Below are positions 36,784 to 44,900 of a stretch of 64,000 nucleotides of DNA, piece by piece. The translations under genes were made by a program, and so were the position numbers. A model generated the notes under the pieces. That model was not told the DNA's origin, ran no database searches, and saw only the letters and a list, made by a program, of their open reading frames with translations. Source of the DNA: Seohaeicola_A nanhaiensis (GTDB taxonomy: Bacteria > Pseudomonadota > Alphaproteobacteria > Rhodobacterales > Rhodobacteraceae); NCBI RefSeq assembly GCF_042654245.1, contig NZ_JBHSGI010000024.1:124001-188000 (forward strand). The letters run 5' to 3'. Within the stretch, counting starts at the first letter, position 1. Each line of letters opens with the position of its first letter.

Positions 36784-37695
36784 TCACAGCGCATCGAACG
36801 CCCCCTGCCGCTTTGCCGCCCAGAGGTACAGTCCCATGATCACGATGGGCACCACCGCGAATGCCGCCGCCAGCGGGATGTTCCCCGCCGTCCCCTGATG
36901 GGCATAGACCGCCTGTCCGATGAACAGCCGCGAGGTGCCGATGATCTGCGGGATGATGTAATCCCCCAGCGTCAGCGAGAAGGTGAAGATCGACCCGGCG
37001 ATAACCCCTGGCAGCGCCAGCGGCAGGATCACATGCCGGAACGTCTGCCCCGGCGCCGCGCCAAGGTCGCCCGAGGCCTCGATCACCGAAACCGGCACCC
37101 GCTCCAGCGAGGCCTGCACCGGCAGCACCATGAACGGCAGCCAGACGTAGAGGAAGACGAGGAATGTCCCGGTCCAGCTGACCGACAGCGAATTGCCCCC
37201 CAGCACCGGGATCGCCAGATAGGCGTCCAGCAGCCAGGTCAGGTGCAGCGTCTCGAACAGCCAGGACAGGATGCCTTCCTTGGCCAGGATCAGCTTCCAG
37301 GAATAGACTTTCACCAGATAGGACGACCACAGCGGCAGCATCACGCCCAGATAGAAAACCGCCTTCCACGCCCCCCGCGCATAACGCGCGGCATAATAGG
37401 CGATGGGAAAGGCGATCACCGCCGCCGCCACTGTCACCGCCGCCGCCATCGCCACGGTGCGCAGGATGATGTCGAGGTTCGCCGGGTTCAGCAGCTCGCG
37501 ATATGTCTTCAGCGTGAACTCGCGGACGATCAGCCCCGAGAATTCGTCGATCGAGAAGAAACTCTGTGCCAGCAGCGCGAAAAGCGAGCCCAGATAGACA
37601 ATCCCCAGCCAGGCCAACGGCGGCCCCAGCAGCAGCGCCAGCAGCAGTCGGGGATTGCGCCACAGCGCGTCCGAGGCCGGGCGCAGCCAGGTCAT
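36784..37695 (-). CDS. Polyamine-type ABC transporter permease (PotB/YdcU-like)
   Basis: A 303-residue permease. Six predicted helices, with the EAA loop SVIEASGDLGAAPGQTFRHVILPLALPGVIAGSIFTFSLTLGDYIIPQIIG, the PotB form including GDYI. N-terminal region PRLLLALLLGPPLAWLGIVYLGSLFALLAQSFF. Its ATG overlaps the ATPase stop by four bases (ATGA), so the two are coupled. Confidence 0.94.
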   Translation of the reverse strand: MTWLRPASDALWRNPRLLLALLLGPPLAWLGIVYLGSLFALLAQSFFSIDEFSGLIVREFTLKTYRELLNPANLDIILRTVAMAAAVTVAAAVIAFPIAYYAARYARGAWKAVFYLGVMLPLWSSYLVKVYSWKLILAKEGILSWLFETLHLTWLLDAYLAIPVLGGNSLSVSWTGTFLVFLYVWLPFMVLPVQASLERVPVSVIEASGDLGAAPGQTFRHVILPLALPGVIAGSIFTFSLTLGDYIIPQIIGTSRLFIGQAVYAHQGTAGNIPLAAAFAVVPIVIMGLYLWAAKRQGAFDAL

Positions 37696-38678
37696 GACGC
37701 GCCCGTCATCAGATGAAGGTCATCGGCGTCCCAGTCCAGATGAACGCGGCTGCCCGGAGGCGGGATCTCCACTCCCTTGGGCAGCAGCGCCACCAGCTGC
37801 GCATCGTCGGTCTCCAGCACGACCCGCGTATTCGCACCGTGGAAACTCGCGCTTTTGACCACGGCAGCCAGTCCGCTATCGCCGATCCGCACCGCCTCCG
37901 GACGCAGCGAGGCAAAGCGCCGCGTGCCCGTCAGCCGCTCGGTCAGGGCCGGCGGCAAGACATTCGACGATCCGACAAAATCGGCCACGAAGGGCACTTC
38001 GGGGCGGTAATAGACCTCCTGCGGCGCGCCCACCTGAACGATCTGGCCCTGGTTGAACACGGCCACGCGGTCGGCCATCGACAGCGCCTCGCCCTGATCG
38101 TGGGTCACGAAGACAAAGGTGATCCCCAGCCGCCGCTGCAGCGCCTTCAGCTCTTCCTGCATCGCCTCGCGCAGCTTCAGATCCAGCGCGCCCAGCGGTT
38201 CGTCCAGCAACAAGACCTTCGGCCGCATCACCAGTGCCCGCGCCAGCGCGACCCGTTGCCGCTGCCCGCCGCTCAGCTGCGAAGGCTTGCGACCGCCATA
38301 GCCGGGCAGGGCGACCATTTCCAGCGCGGCCTCCGCCTCGCGGTGCCGCTCAGCCTTGCCGCGCCCGGCGATCATCAGCCCATAGGCGACGTTATCGACC
38401 ACGTTCAGATGCGGAAACAGCGCATAGTCCTGAAATACCGTGTTCACCTGCCGCCGGTAGGGTGGCAGTCCCTGCGCGGGCTGGCCGAAGATCTCGACGC
38501 TGCCCGCTGTGGGCTGCTCGAACCCCGCGATCAGCCGCAGGCAGGTCGTCTTGCCTGACCCCGACGGCCCCAGCATCGCAAAGAACTCTCCCTCGGCGAT
38601 GTCGAGGTGCACGTCGTCCACGGCGCGAACGGCCCCGTAATGGCGCGAGACGCCGGAAAAGCGGACAGCAGAGGTCAT
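37692..38678 (-). CDS. Polyamine-type ABC transporter ATP-binding protein (PotA/YdcT-like)
   Basis: A 328-residue ATPase. Walker A GPSGSGKTT near residue 37, Q-loop VFQDYALFPHLNV, signature QLSGGQRQRVALARAL, Walker B VLLLDEPLGALD and H-loop FVTHDQGEAL are all intact. The C-terminal TOBE domain (from about residue 235) contains ASLRPEAVRIGDSG. It energises the PotB/C-like channel. It follows the binding-protein gene across a 55-base gap with a perfect palindrome. Confidence 0.95.
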   Translation of the reverse strand: MTSAVRFSGVSRHYGAVRAVDDVHLDIAEGEFFAMLGPSGSGKTTCLRLIAGFEQPTAGSVEIFGQPAQGLPPYRRQVNTVFQDYALFPHLNVVDNVAYGLMIAGRGKAERHREAEAALEMVALPGYGGRKPSQLSGGQRQRVALARALVMRPKVLLLDEPLGALDLKLREAMQEELKALQRRLGITFVFVTHDQGEALSMADRVAVFNQGQIVQVGAPQEVYYRPEVPFVADFVGSSNVLPPALTERLTGTRRFASLRPEAVRIGDSGLAAVVKSASFHGANTRVVLETDDAQLVALLPKGVEIPPPGSRVHLDWDADDLHLMTGAS

Positions 38679-38696
38679 GAGATATCCATGGATTGC

Positions 38697-38722
38697 GTCC
38701 GCGCCCCGGCCGGGGCGCGGAC
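38697..38722. promoter_or_regulatory. 26-bp perfect palindrome between binding-protein and ATPase genes
   Basis: GTCCGCGCCCCGG (38697-38709) is followed at once by its reverse complement. In the mRNA it forms a very stable hairpin just after the substrate-binding-protein stop (38734). Such intercistronic hairpins commonly stabilise the upstream message so that the binding protein is made in excess; partial termination is the alternative. Confidence 0.7.
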
Positions 38723-38733
38723 CCGGAGGCGCC

Positions 38734-39897
38734 TCAGCGCCCGCCGATCACGCCGATATAGTCCGACACCCAGCGATAATAGGGCACGCATTCGCCCTGG
38801 CTCTCGCATTTGGAAACAGGGGTCTGCCAGAACCGGATCTTGTCGAAATCTTCCATGCCGTTCGTCTTGCATCCCGCCTCGTCCAGCATCCCGGACCCGT
38901 CCGTGCAGGCTGCCGGCACGCTCGGGTTGGCCCCGAACCAGACCGCCAGGTCCGACTGAAGGTTGGACGACAGCGTATGCTCCATCCACATGTAGGCGCA
39001 GTTCGGGTGCTCGGCCTCGGCATGCATCATGGTGGTATCCGCCCAGCCGGTCGCGCCTTCCTCGGGAATGGTCGAGGCCACCTTCACCCCGTCCGCCACA
39101 AGCAGGTTCACCTGAAACGGCCAGGACCCCGAGGCCGCCATGCCTTCGTTCTTGAAGTCGTCGATCTGGATGAAGGCATCGTGCCAGTAGCGGCTGACCA
39201 GGGTACGCTGCACCCGCAGCAGATCCAGCGCGGCCTTGTACTGGTCCTCGTTCAGCTCGTAGGGCGTCTTGATCCCCAGTTCGGGCTTGTGCGCCATCAG
39301 ATACATCGCCGCGTCCGCGATGTGGATCGGGCCGTCATAGGCCTGCACCCGCCCCTTGTTGGTCTTGCCGTCGGGCAGGTTCATCTCTTCGAAAACGACA
39401 TTCCACGAGGTCGGCGCCGTCCCGCCAAAGACCTCGGTGTTGTACATCAGAACGTTCGGCCCCCACATGTAGGGCACGCCGTAATGCACGCCATCCACTG
39501 TGTGCCAGGGCGCATCCTTCAGCCGGTCGTCCACCTTGTTCCACGACGGAATCAGATCGGTGTTGATCGGCTGCACCCGCTTGCCCGCCACCATCCGCAG
39601 CGAGGCGTCGCCCGAGGCGGTCACCAGGTCGAACCCTCCCTCGTTCATCAGCGCGACCATCTCGTCCGAGGTATTGGCGGTCTTGACGTTGACCTTGCAG
39701 CCCGAGGCCTCCTCGAACTTGGTCACCCAGTCAAAGGCCTTGTCGGTCTCGCCCCGCTCGATATAGCCGGGCCAGGCGACGATGTTCACCGCGCCTTCGC
39801 CGGCGCCAAGGGCCGTCGGCATCTCGGCAAGAACGGGCTGCGCGGCGATCAGCCCGGCGGCCACCAGAGCGGTGCAGAATTTCAGCGAGGATGTCAT
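38734..39897 (-). CDS. Polyamine-type ABC transporter substrate-binding protein (PotD/YdcS-like)
   Basis: A 387-residue periplasmic protein with a Sec signal (MTSSLKFCTALVAAGLIAAQ...VLAE, cleavage after VLA). The mature protein begins with the polyamine-binding form VNIVAWPGYIERGETD, then VNVKTANTSDEMVALMNEGGFDLVTASGD and YGVPYMWGPNVLMYN, as in PotD/YdcS. Four Cys near the C-terminus suggest two disulfides (AACTDGSGMLDEAGCK, SKCESQGECVP). First gene of the operon; ligand probably putrescine or a close diamine, from the linked patD. Confidence 0.92.
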   Translation of the reverse strand: MTSSLKFCTALVAAGLIAAQPVLAEMPTALGAGEGAVNIVAWPGYIERGETDKAFDWVTKFEEASGCKVNVKTANTSDEMVALMNEGGFDLVTASGDASLRMVAGKRVQPINTDLIPSWNKVDDRLKDAPWHTVDGVHYGVPYMWGPNVLMYNTEVFGGTAPTSWNVVFEEMNLPDGKTNKGRVQAYDGPIHIADAAMYLMAHKPELGIKTPYELNEDQYKAALDLLRVQRTLVSRYWHDAFIQIDDFKNEGMAASGSWPFQVNLLVADGVKVASTIPEEGATGWADTTMMHAEAEHPNCAYMWMEHTLSSNLQSDLAVWFGANPSVPAACTDGSGMLDEAGCKTNGMEDFDKIRFWQTPVSKCESQGECVPYYRWVSDYIGVIGGR

Positions 39898-40315
39898 GGG
39901 TCGTCTCCCTATGTGAGCGATAGCCGGCCCTTTCCGGGCCTTGTTCTTGACGATCACTGTGCAGCCGGCCCGCAGGTTTCACAAATTCTATTGTCAGAAG
40001 AGTGATATCGGTTTTTCCGAATTTGCGCTCTGACAGCATCCCTCGGATATGCCGACCCCGATACCCTCGGTAGGATCGACTGCGCCGCGCCGCTCAGGGC
40101 GAAAAACGCGGTCCAAAACCGTCACTCTCATTTAGTTCCGGATTATCAATGGGATGCCCCCCCGTCCTAGCTGGGACACTCCAAAACGGTCCCTTTCCCA
40201 GCCCCCCGCCGCCGCCTCACGCTGCCCTGAAAGTGATCCACTTGATATTGAATTTGCCCCGCCAAAGACTCAGATTACCCTCAAACCGGTCCCGACCTCC
40301 GAAAGGCTCCAGACC
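39898..40315. other. Divergent gap upstream of the polyamine operon
   Basis: About 420 bases. Features seen: TGTCAG (39992-39997) with CTGACA (40030-40035) as an inverted repeat enclosing TCGGTTTTTCCGA, probably near the operon promoter; GCCGGCCCTTTCCGGGCC just upstream of the start; and the short palindromic repeat at 40158-40179. No regulator gene is next to it. Confidence 0.45.
40158..40179. repeat. Short palindromic repeat CCCCCCGTCC[C/T]AGCTGGGACAC, copy 2
   Basis: Matches 17262-17283 at 21 of 22 positions. The C-to-T change makes the 14-base core GTCCTAGCTGGGAC slightly imperfect. As in copy 1, CGGATTATC lies a short way upstream (from 40139). Confidence 0.6.
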
Positions 40316-40729
40316 ATGAAACACATCACCGCTCTGACCGTCGCCTCAGCCCTTGCTCTCGCCCCCGGTTGGGCTGCCGCCTGGCGGGCGATGAACCGGC
40401 AAGAGGTGCTGCCCGTCTCCAACTCGGTGTTCGAGGTCGTCGCCCGCGCCGGATCCGGCCCCGCCGACTTCTGGTGTGCCGCCGGCGACTACGCCTACCG
40501 CGGCCTCGGCACCCCGGCGGTCCAGCGCGTCTATGTCTGGCGCGGCATCGGCCCCAGCGTGAACCGCCCCGGCTATAAGGCCATGCAGTTCTCCCTGACG
40601 CCGCCTCCGGGCGCAGACACAAGCCCTTCGCTCACCCTCTCGTTGCGCCGCATCGGCGACAACCTCAGGGCCGCCAGCGCGCAGCAGTATTGCTATAGCG
40701 AACTGGAAGACCGCGACTGGCTGAACTGA
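40316..40729 (+). CDS. Small secreted hypothetical protein
   Basis: A 137-residue protein with a Sec signal (MKHITALTVASALALAPGWAAA). The mature domain has MNRQEVLPVSNSVFEVVARAGSGPADFWCAAGDYAYRGLG and later QYCYSELEDRDW, two Cys that may pair. The pattern FEV..R.G....FWCAAGD(Y/F)A is seen in Rhodobacterales secreted proteins of unknown function. Its GAAAGG RBS precedes the ATG. It lies 25 bases before yjbQ. Confidence 0.75.
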   Translation: MKHITALTVASALALAPGWAAAWRAMNRQEVLPVSNSVFEVVARAGSGPADFWCAAGDYAYRGLGTPAVQRVYVWRGIGPSVNRPGYKAMQFSLTPPPGADTSPSLTLSLRRIGDNLRAASAQQYCYSELEDRDWLN

Positions 40730-40754
40730 TCCGGTCCGCCTGAGCCATCCCGGG

Positions 40755-41171
40755 ATGCACACCGATTTCATGATCCCCACCCGCGGCGCGGGCTGCTACG
40801 AATTCACCCGCGACGTCGCCCGCTGGCTCACCGACCAGCGCGCCGGGGATGGGCTGCTCACACTCTTCGTGCGCCATACCTCCTGCTCCTTGCTGATCCA
40901 GGAAAACGCCGACCCCACCGTTCAGTCCGACCTGCTCGACTACCTCGACCGTCTCGCCCCGCCCGCAACCGACCCTTCGATGACCTGGCTGCGTCACACC
41001 AGCGAAGGGCCCGACGACATGCCCGCGCACATCAAGGCGGCACTGCTTCCGGTCTCGCTCTCCATACCGCTGCGCGCCGGCCGGATGGTCCTCGGCACCT
41101 GGCAGGGGATCTACCTGATCGAACATCGCGCAGCCCCGCACCGCCGCAACGTCGCGGCGCACGTCTCCTGA
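40755..41171 (+). CDS. yjbQ: YjbQ / UPF0047 family protein
   Basis: A 138-residue protein of the YjbQ family. Core motifs: LLTLFVRHTSCSLLIQENADPTVQSDLLDYLDRL, HTSEGPDDMPAHIKAAL and GTWQGIYLIEHR, which include the conserved His/Asn/Glu pocket residues. E. coli YjbQ has weak thiamine-phosphate synthase activity; the main role is unknown. It shares its strand with nrdR, 144 bases downstream. Confidence 0.92.
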   Translation: MHTDFMIPTRGAGCYEFTRDVARWLTDQRAGDGLLTLFVRHTSCSLLIQENADPTVQSDLLDYLDRLAPPATDPSMTWLRHTSEGPDDMPAHIKAALLPVSLSIPLRAGRMVLGTWQGIYLIEHRAAPHRRNVAAHVS

Positions 41172-41315
41172 GGGCGCACAGCCTGCGCGATGGCGGAACC
41201 GCCACAGGATATGGTGGCGGAACAATTGCTCTACACAAAGAAAATCGCACCCCCTATAGTGAATGCGATCAAAGGGGCGAAAGACCCCAACAGACAGATA
41301 ACACGAGGATCAGGC

Positions 41316-41783
41316 ATGCGCTGTCCGTTTTGTGGCAATATCGATACCCAGGTAAAAGACAGCCGACCCGCCGAAGACCATGTCGCGATCCGGCGGCGGC
41401 GCTTCTGCCCGGCCTGCGGCGGACGTTTCACCACCTACGAACGGGTGCAGCTGCGCGATCTCGTTGTCATCAAGAACTCGGGCAAGCGTGAGGATTTCGA
41501 CCGCGACAAGCTCGAGCGCTCGATCCGCATCTCGATGCAGAAACGCCCGATCGAACCCGAGCGCATCGACCAGATGATCTCTGGCATCGTCCGCCGCCTC
41601 GAAAGCATGGGGGAGACGGATATCCCGAGCCACAAGATCGGCGAGATCGTGATGGAAAGCCTGGCCCGCATCGACACCGTGGCCTATGTCCGCTTTGCCA
41701 GCGTCTACAAGAACTTCCAGGCCGCCGATGATTTCGAGGACTTCGTGAGCGAGCTGCGTCCACCGGCGCAACCGGAAGAGTGA
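41316..41783 (+). CDS. nrdR: Transcriptional repressor NrdR
   Basis: A 155-residue repressor of ribonucleotide reductase genes that senses ATP/dATP. The N-terminal zinc ribbon is MRCPFCGNIDTQVKDSR...RRRRFCPACGGRFTTYER (Cys 3, 6, 31, 34), followed by the ATP-cone (VVIKNSGKREDFDRDKLERSIRISMQKRP). The start is fixed by the Cys ribbon. A GTGA overlap couples it to ribD, the usual alphaproteobacterial pairing. Confidence 0.97.
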   Translation: MRCPFCGNIDTQVKDSRPAEDHVAIRRRRFCPACGGRFTTYERVQLRDLVVIKNSGKREDFDRDKLERSIRISMQKRPIEPERIDQMISGIVRRLESMGETDIPSHKIGEIVMESLARIDTVAYVRFASVYKNFQAADDFEDFVSELRPPAQPEE

Positions 41784-42880
41784 AACAGACAGACGAACGG
41801 TTCATGGCGCTGGCCCTGTCGCTGGGTCGGCGCGGACAAGGCAACTGCTGGCCCAACCCGGCGGTCGGCTGCGTGATCGTCGCGGAGGGCCGGATCGTCG
41901 GCCGCGGCTGGACGCAACCGGGTGGCCGACCCCATGCCGAGACGATGGCCTTGGCACAGGCCGGTGCGGCGGCGCGCGGCGCAACGGCTTATGTCACCTT
42001 GGAACCCTGCTCTCATCACGGCCAGACGCCGCCCTGTACCGATGCGCTGATCGCGGCCGGCCTCGCGCGCGTGGTGGCCCCGCTCGCGGACAGCGATCCG
42101 CGTGTCTCAGGCCAGGGGTTCGCCCGGCTGGAAGCGGCCGGGATCGAGGTGACCACAGGCGTGCGTGCAGCCGAGGCGGCAGCGGATCACGAAGGCTTCT
42201 TCCTGAAGACGGAACACGGCCGCCCGCGGATCACGCTCAAGCTCGCGTCCAGTTTCGATGGCCGGATCGCCACCGCTACCAAGCAAAGCCAGTGGATCAC
42301 CGGCCCTGAGGCCCGTCGCCAGGTCCACGCCCTTCGCGCGCGCCACGATGCGGTGATGGTGGGCGGCGGCACGGCGCGCACCGACGATCCCTCGCTCACC
42401 GTGCGCGATCTGGGTGTGACCCGGCAACCGGTGCGCGTTGTCGTCTCGCGACGGCTCGACCTGCCGCTGATCGGACAGCTGGCGCGCAGCGCCCGCAAGG
42501 TCCCGCTCTGGCTCTGCCACGGCTCCGACGCGGACGGCGACCGGATGCGGGCCTGGCGCGAAATCGGTGCGACGCTTCTCGCCTGCCGGGTCGAGGCCGG
42601 GCAGGTCGATCCGCGCGACATGCTGGGACAGCTCGGGCAGGCGGGCCTCACCCGCGTGTTCTGCGAAGGTGGTGGCGCGCTGGCGGCCTCCTTGCTCTCC
42701 GAGGACCTGGTGGATGAACTGGTGGGCTTCACGGCCGGGCTGGCCATCGGGGCCGAAGGACTTCCGTCGGTCGGGGCGCTGGGCCTCGCCCGGCTCGATC
42801 AGGCGCAGCGCTTCGTACTGGTGGAGGCCCGCGCCGTCGGTGGCGACGTCATGCATCGCTGGCGGCGCATGGTCGCCTGA
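41780..42880 (+). CDS. ribD: Riboflavin biosynthesis deaminase/reductase RibD
   Basis: Bifunctional enzyme catalysing deamination then ring-side-chain reduction of the pyrimidine intermediate of riboflavin. The deaminase half has the zinc motif PHAETMALA and TLEPCSHHGQTPPCTDAL near residues 50-86; the reductase half has PRITLKLASSFDGRIAT, QWITGPEARRQVHALRARHDAVMVGGGTARTDDPSLTVRD and VFCEGGGALAASLL. GTG start at 41780, overlapping the nrdR stop. ribE is not next but lies 4.7 kb away, beyond the capsule block. Confidence 0.97.
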   Translation: MKQTDERFMALALSLGRRGQGNCWPNPAVGCVIVAEGRIVGRGWTQPGGRPHAETMALAQAGAAARGATAYVTLEPCSHHGQTPPCTDALIAAGLARVVAPLADSDPRVSGQGFARLEAAGIEVTTGVRAAEAAADHEGFFLKTEHGRPRITLKLASSFDGRIATATKQSQWITGPEARRQVHALRARHDAVMVGGGTARTDDPSLTVRDLGVTRQPVRVVVSRRLDLPLIGQLARSARKVPLWLCHGSDADGDRMRAWREIGATLLACRVEAGQVDPRDMLGQLGQAGLTRVFCEGGGALAASLLSEDLVDELVGFTAGLAIGAEGLPSVGALGLARLDQAQRFVLVEARAVGGDVMHRWRRMVA

Positions 42881-42882
42881 TC

Positions 42883-44898
42883 TCAGCGCCAGAGATGGGC
42901 GTAGGTCGCGAACATGCCCTGCAGCTTCGATAATGTGCGGTTCGTAAGGCCCGGATGCGCAATGCGGCCGGCGGCCAGATGCTCGGCGACCACCTCGGCG
43001 GGGCAGGGCCGCCCGGTGACCGGATCGCGATAGCGCGGGTAGTCGATCAACGCCGCGTGCACCAGCCCTTCCAGCGTGGGCCGCGCACTGCGGCGGTCGG
43101 GCTGCGGCGCCAGATCCCGGGTCAGTCCCCAGCCGGAGTAGAAGGGCGTCCCCAGAACGGTGACGGGCAAACCGCGCAACAGTGCCTCGAACCCCAGGAG
43201 CGAGGTCATGGTCCAGACCTCGTGCACCGCATCCAGAAGGACAGCCGGATCGGCGCCGAAGGCAACCACATCCGCGAGCCCGTCGTTATTGTCCAGCGCT
43301 CCCGCGCGCAGGCCGGCCTCGACATCGGGATGCGGCTTGTAGACGATCACCGCGTTCGGCCGCCCCTCGCGGGCCGCGCGCAGCAACTCGCGGTTGGTGC
43401 GAACGCCGCAGGCGCCGCGAAGGACCGAGGCATCGTCTTCTACCTGCCCGGGCACCAGCACCTTGTGGCCGGCGGGCAGGGGCGGAGGATCGCCGCCCAT
43501 GTTGTATTTGCTCAGCCCCTTGCGGGTCATAAGCTGGATAAGCCGCTCGGCCCGCTGGCGCTGGCTCGCCGTCAGATCCGCCCGCTGGCCGATCAGCGAC
43601 TCCAGCCGGCTGGGGCCGGTCGGATCGTAGTAGATGCCAAGGTCGTCCGTCACCAGCGACAGCGGCGGAACCAGCTCGGCACCCAGCCCGCGTGAGCGCA
43701 GGAAACCGTCCTCGACGCGGGTCCATCCAGCGTGCTCTGCCGTCGCCTTTCCCGCCCAGACCATGCAGGGGCGGCCCGTCGCGCGCGCCTTGGCGGCGTC
43801 ATCGGTGAACACGACGCGCCGGGTCTGGCCGAAGAAGCCCTGCAATGGTTTGCGCTTCCACAGCCGCATCCCGCTGGCGGCCCAGCCGCGGCGGTCCTGC
43901 CGCCAGGCTCGGCTCTGCGCCTCAAGCGTGTCGAGCACACACTCCAGTTCGCACAGCCGGTCGCGGAAAGGATCGTACCACCACGGGTAAAGGATCATCG
44001 ATGCCGCAAACAGCTGCGCCCGGGTCAGCCGCCGTTCGCGGCGCGGGACCGGGGCGTCGTCCTCGGTCAGGCCCCAGCCGGCATAGAACGGCTGTCCAAA
44101 GACGCGCGGGCGATGGCCCGCCAGGATCGCTTCGAACCCCAGCTGCGATGACACGGTATAAACGCCGACCGCACCTTCCAGCAAAGCCCAGGGGCTGACC
44201 GGATCGGCCAGCAGGCTGACCCGGTTCGACGTGTCATCGGTCGAGTAATACCCCGGCCGATATCCGGCCACGGTTTCAGGATGCACCTTGATCACGACCC
44301 GGGCGCCAGGATGCTCTTCCTGCGCAAAGACCAGCATCTCCCGAAAACGGGCCGCGTCCGCGCCCGAGGCGCGCACGGATGCATCGTCGCGAGTCTGATC
44401 CACGACCAGCACATAACCGGGCGCGGGCACCTCGGCGGCCGGATCAAAGCCGCTGTATTTGCTCAGATGGCCTTCCTTCAGCCGGGCGATGGCGTCGCGG
44501 GCGCGGTCCAGCAGCGCAGTGTCGTCGAGCGGCGCCTGTGTCAGCAGGCGTTCCAGATCGGAAGGAACCCCCGCATCGAAATGAACGCCGGACCAATCCA
44601 GCGACAGCCCGATCGGGGGTTCACCCGCGCGGCCTGGAAACAGCGAGCGCAGGAAGGCATCCTCGACCCGCACCACCGGAGCGCCCCTTTGCGCGGCCAT
44701 TGCAAGGCCGCGATGGGCGGTCTGGCTTTGCCCCCAGACCGCGACCGCATCCTCCGGGCCGGGCAGGCCAAGCGCCAGGCGGTAGCCGGCGAGCGTCAGA
44801 ATCCGTCGGACGCGACGCTGGGTCAGGAAGCCGCCGTTAAAGACGAAAAGCCGGAGACCTTCGCCCCCGGCTTGCGCATTCGGCGCCCTCGGCACCAT
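42883..44898 (-). CDS. kpsC: Capsular polysaccharide biosynthesis protein KpsC (Kdo transferase)
   Basis: A 671-residue cytosolic protein with two tandem Kdo-transferase-like repeats (about residues 10-330 and 340-671). Each has a similar set: VRVEDAFLRSLFPG...PPIGLSLDWSGVHFDAG and VEDGFLRSRGLG...PPLSLVTDDLGIYYDP; then EEHPGARVVIKVHPE... and GRPNAVIVYKPHPDVEAG; then FGQPFYAGWGLTED and LGTPFYSGWGLTRD. KpsC adds Kdo residues of the poly-Kdo linker on lyso-phosphatidylglycerol for group 2 capsules. The stop is three bases from ribD's end (convergent). ATG follows the wza-like stop by two bases. Confidence 0.93.
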   Translation of the reverse strand: MVPRAPNAQAGGEGLRLFVFNGGFLTQRRVRRILTLAGYRLALGLPGPEDAVAVWGQSQTAHRGLAMAAQRGAPVVRVEDAFLRSLFPGRAGEPPIGLSLDWSGVHFDAGVPSDLERLLTQAPLDDTALLDRARDAIARLKEGHLSKYSGFDPAAEVPAPGYVLVVDQTRDDASVRASGADAARFREMLVFAQEEHPGARVVIKVHPETVAGYRPGYYSTDDTSNRVSLLADPVSPWALLEGAVGVYTVSSQLGFEAILAGHRPRVFGQPFYAGWGLTEDDAPVPRRERRLTRAQLFAASMILYPWWYDPFRDRLCELECVLDTLEAQSRAWRQDRRGWAASGMRLWKRKPLQGFFGQTRRVVFTDDAAKARATGRPCMVWAGKATAEHAGWTRVEDGFLRSRGLGAELVPPLSLVTDDLGIYYDPTGPSRLESLIGQRADLTASQRQRAERLIQLMTRKGLSKYNMGGDPPPLPAGHKVLVPGQVEDDASVLRGACGVRTNRELLRAAREGRPNAVIVYKPHPDVEAGLRAGALDNNDGLADVVAFGADPAVLLDAVHEVWTMTSLLGFEALLRGLPVTVLGTPFYSGWGLTRDLAPQPDRRSARPTLEGLVHAALIDYPRYRDPVTGRPCPAEVVAEHLAAGRIAHPGLTNRTLSKLQGMFATYAHLWR

Positions 44899-44900
44899 GC

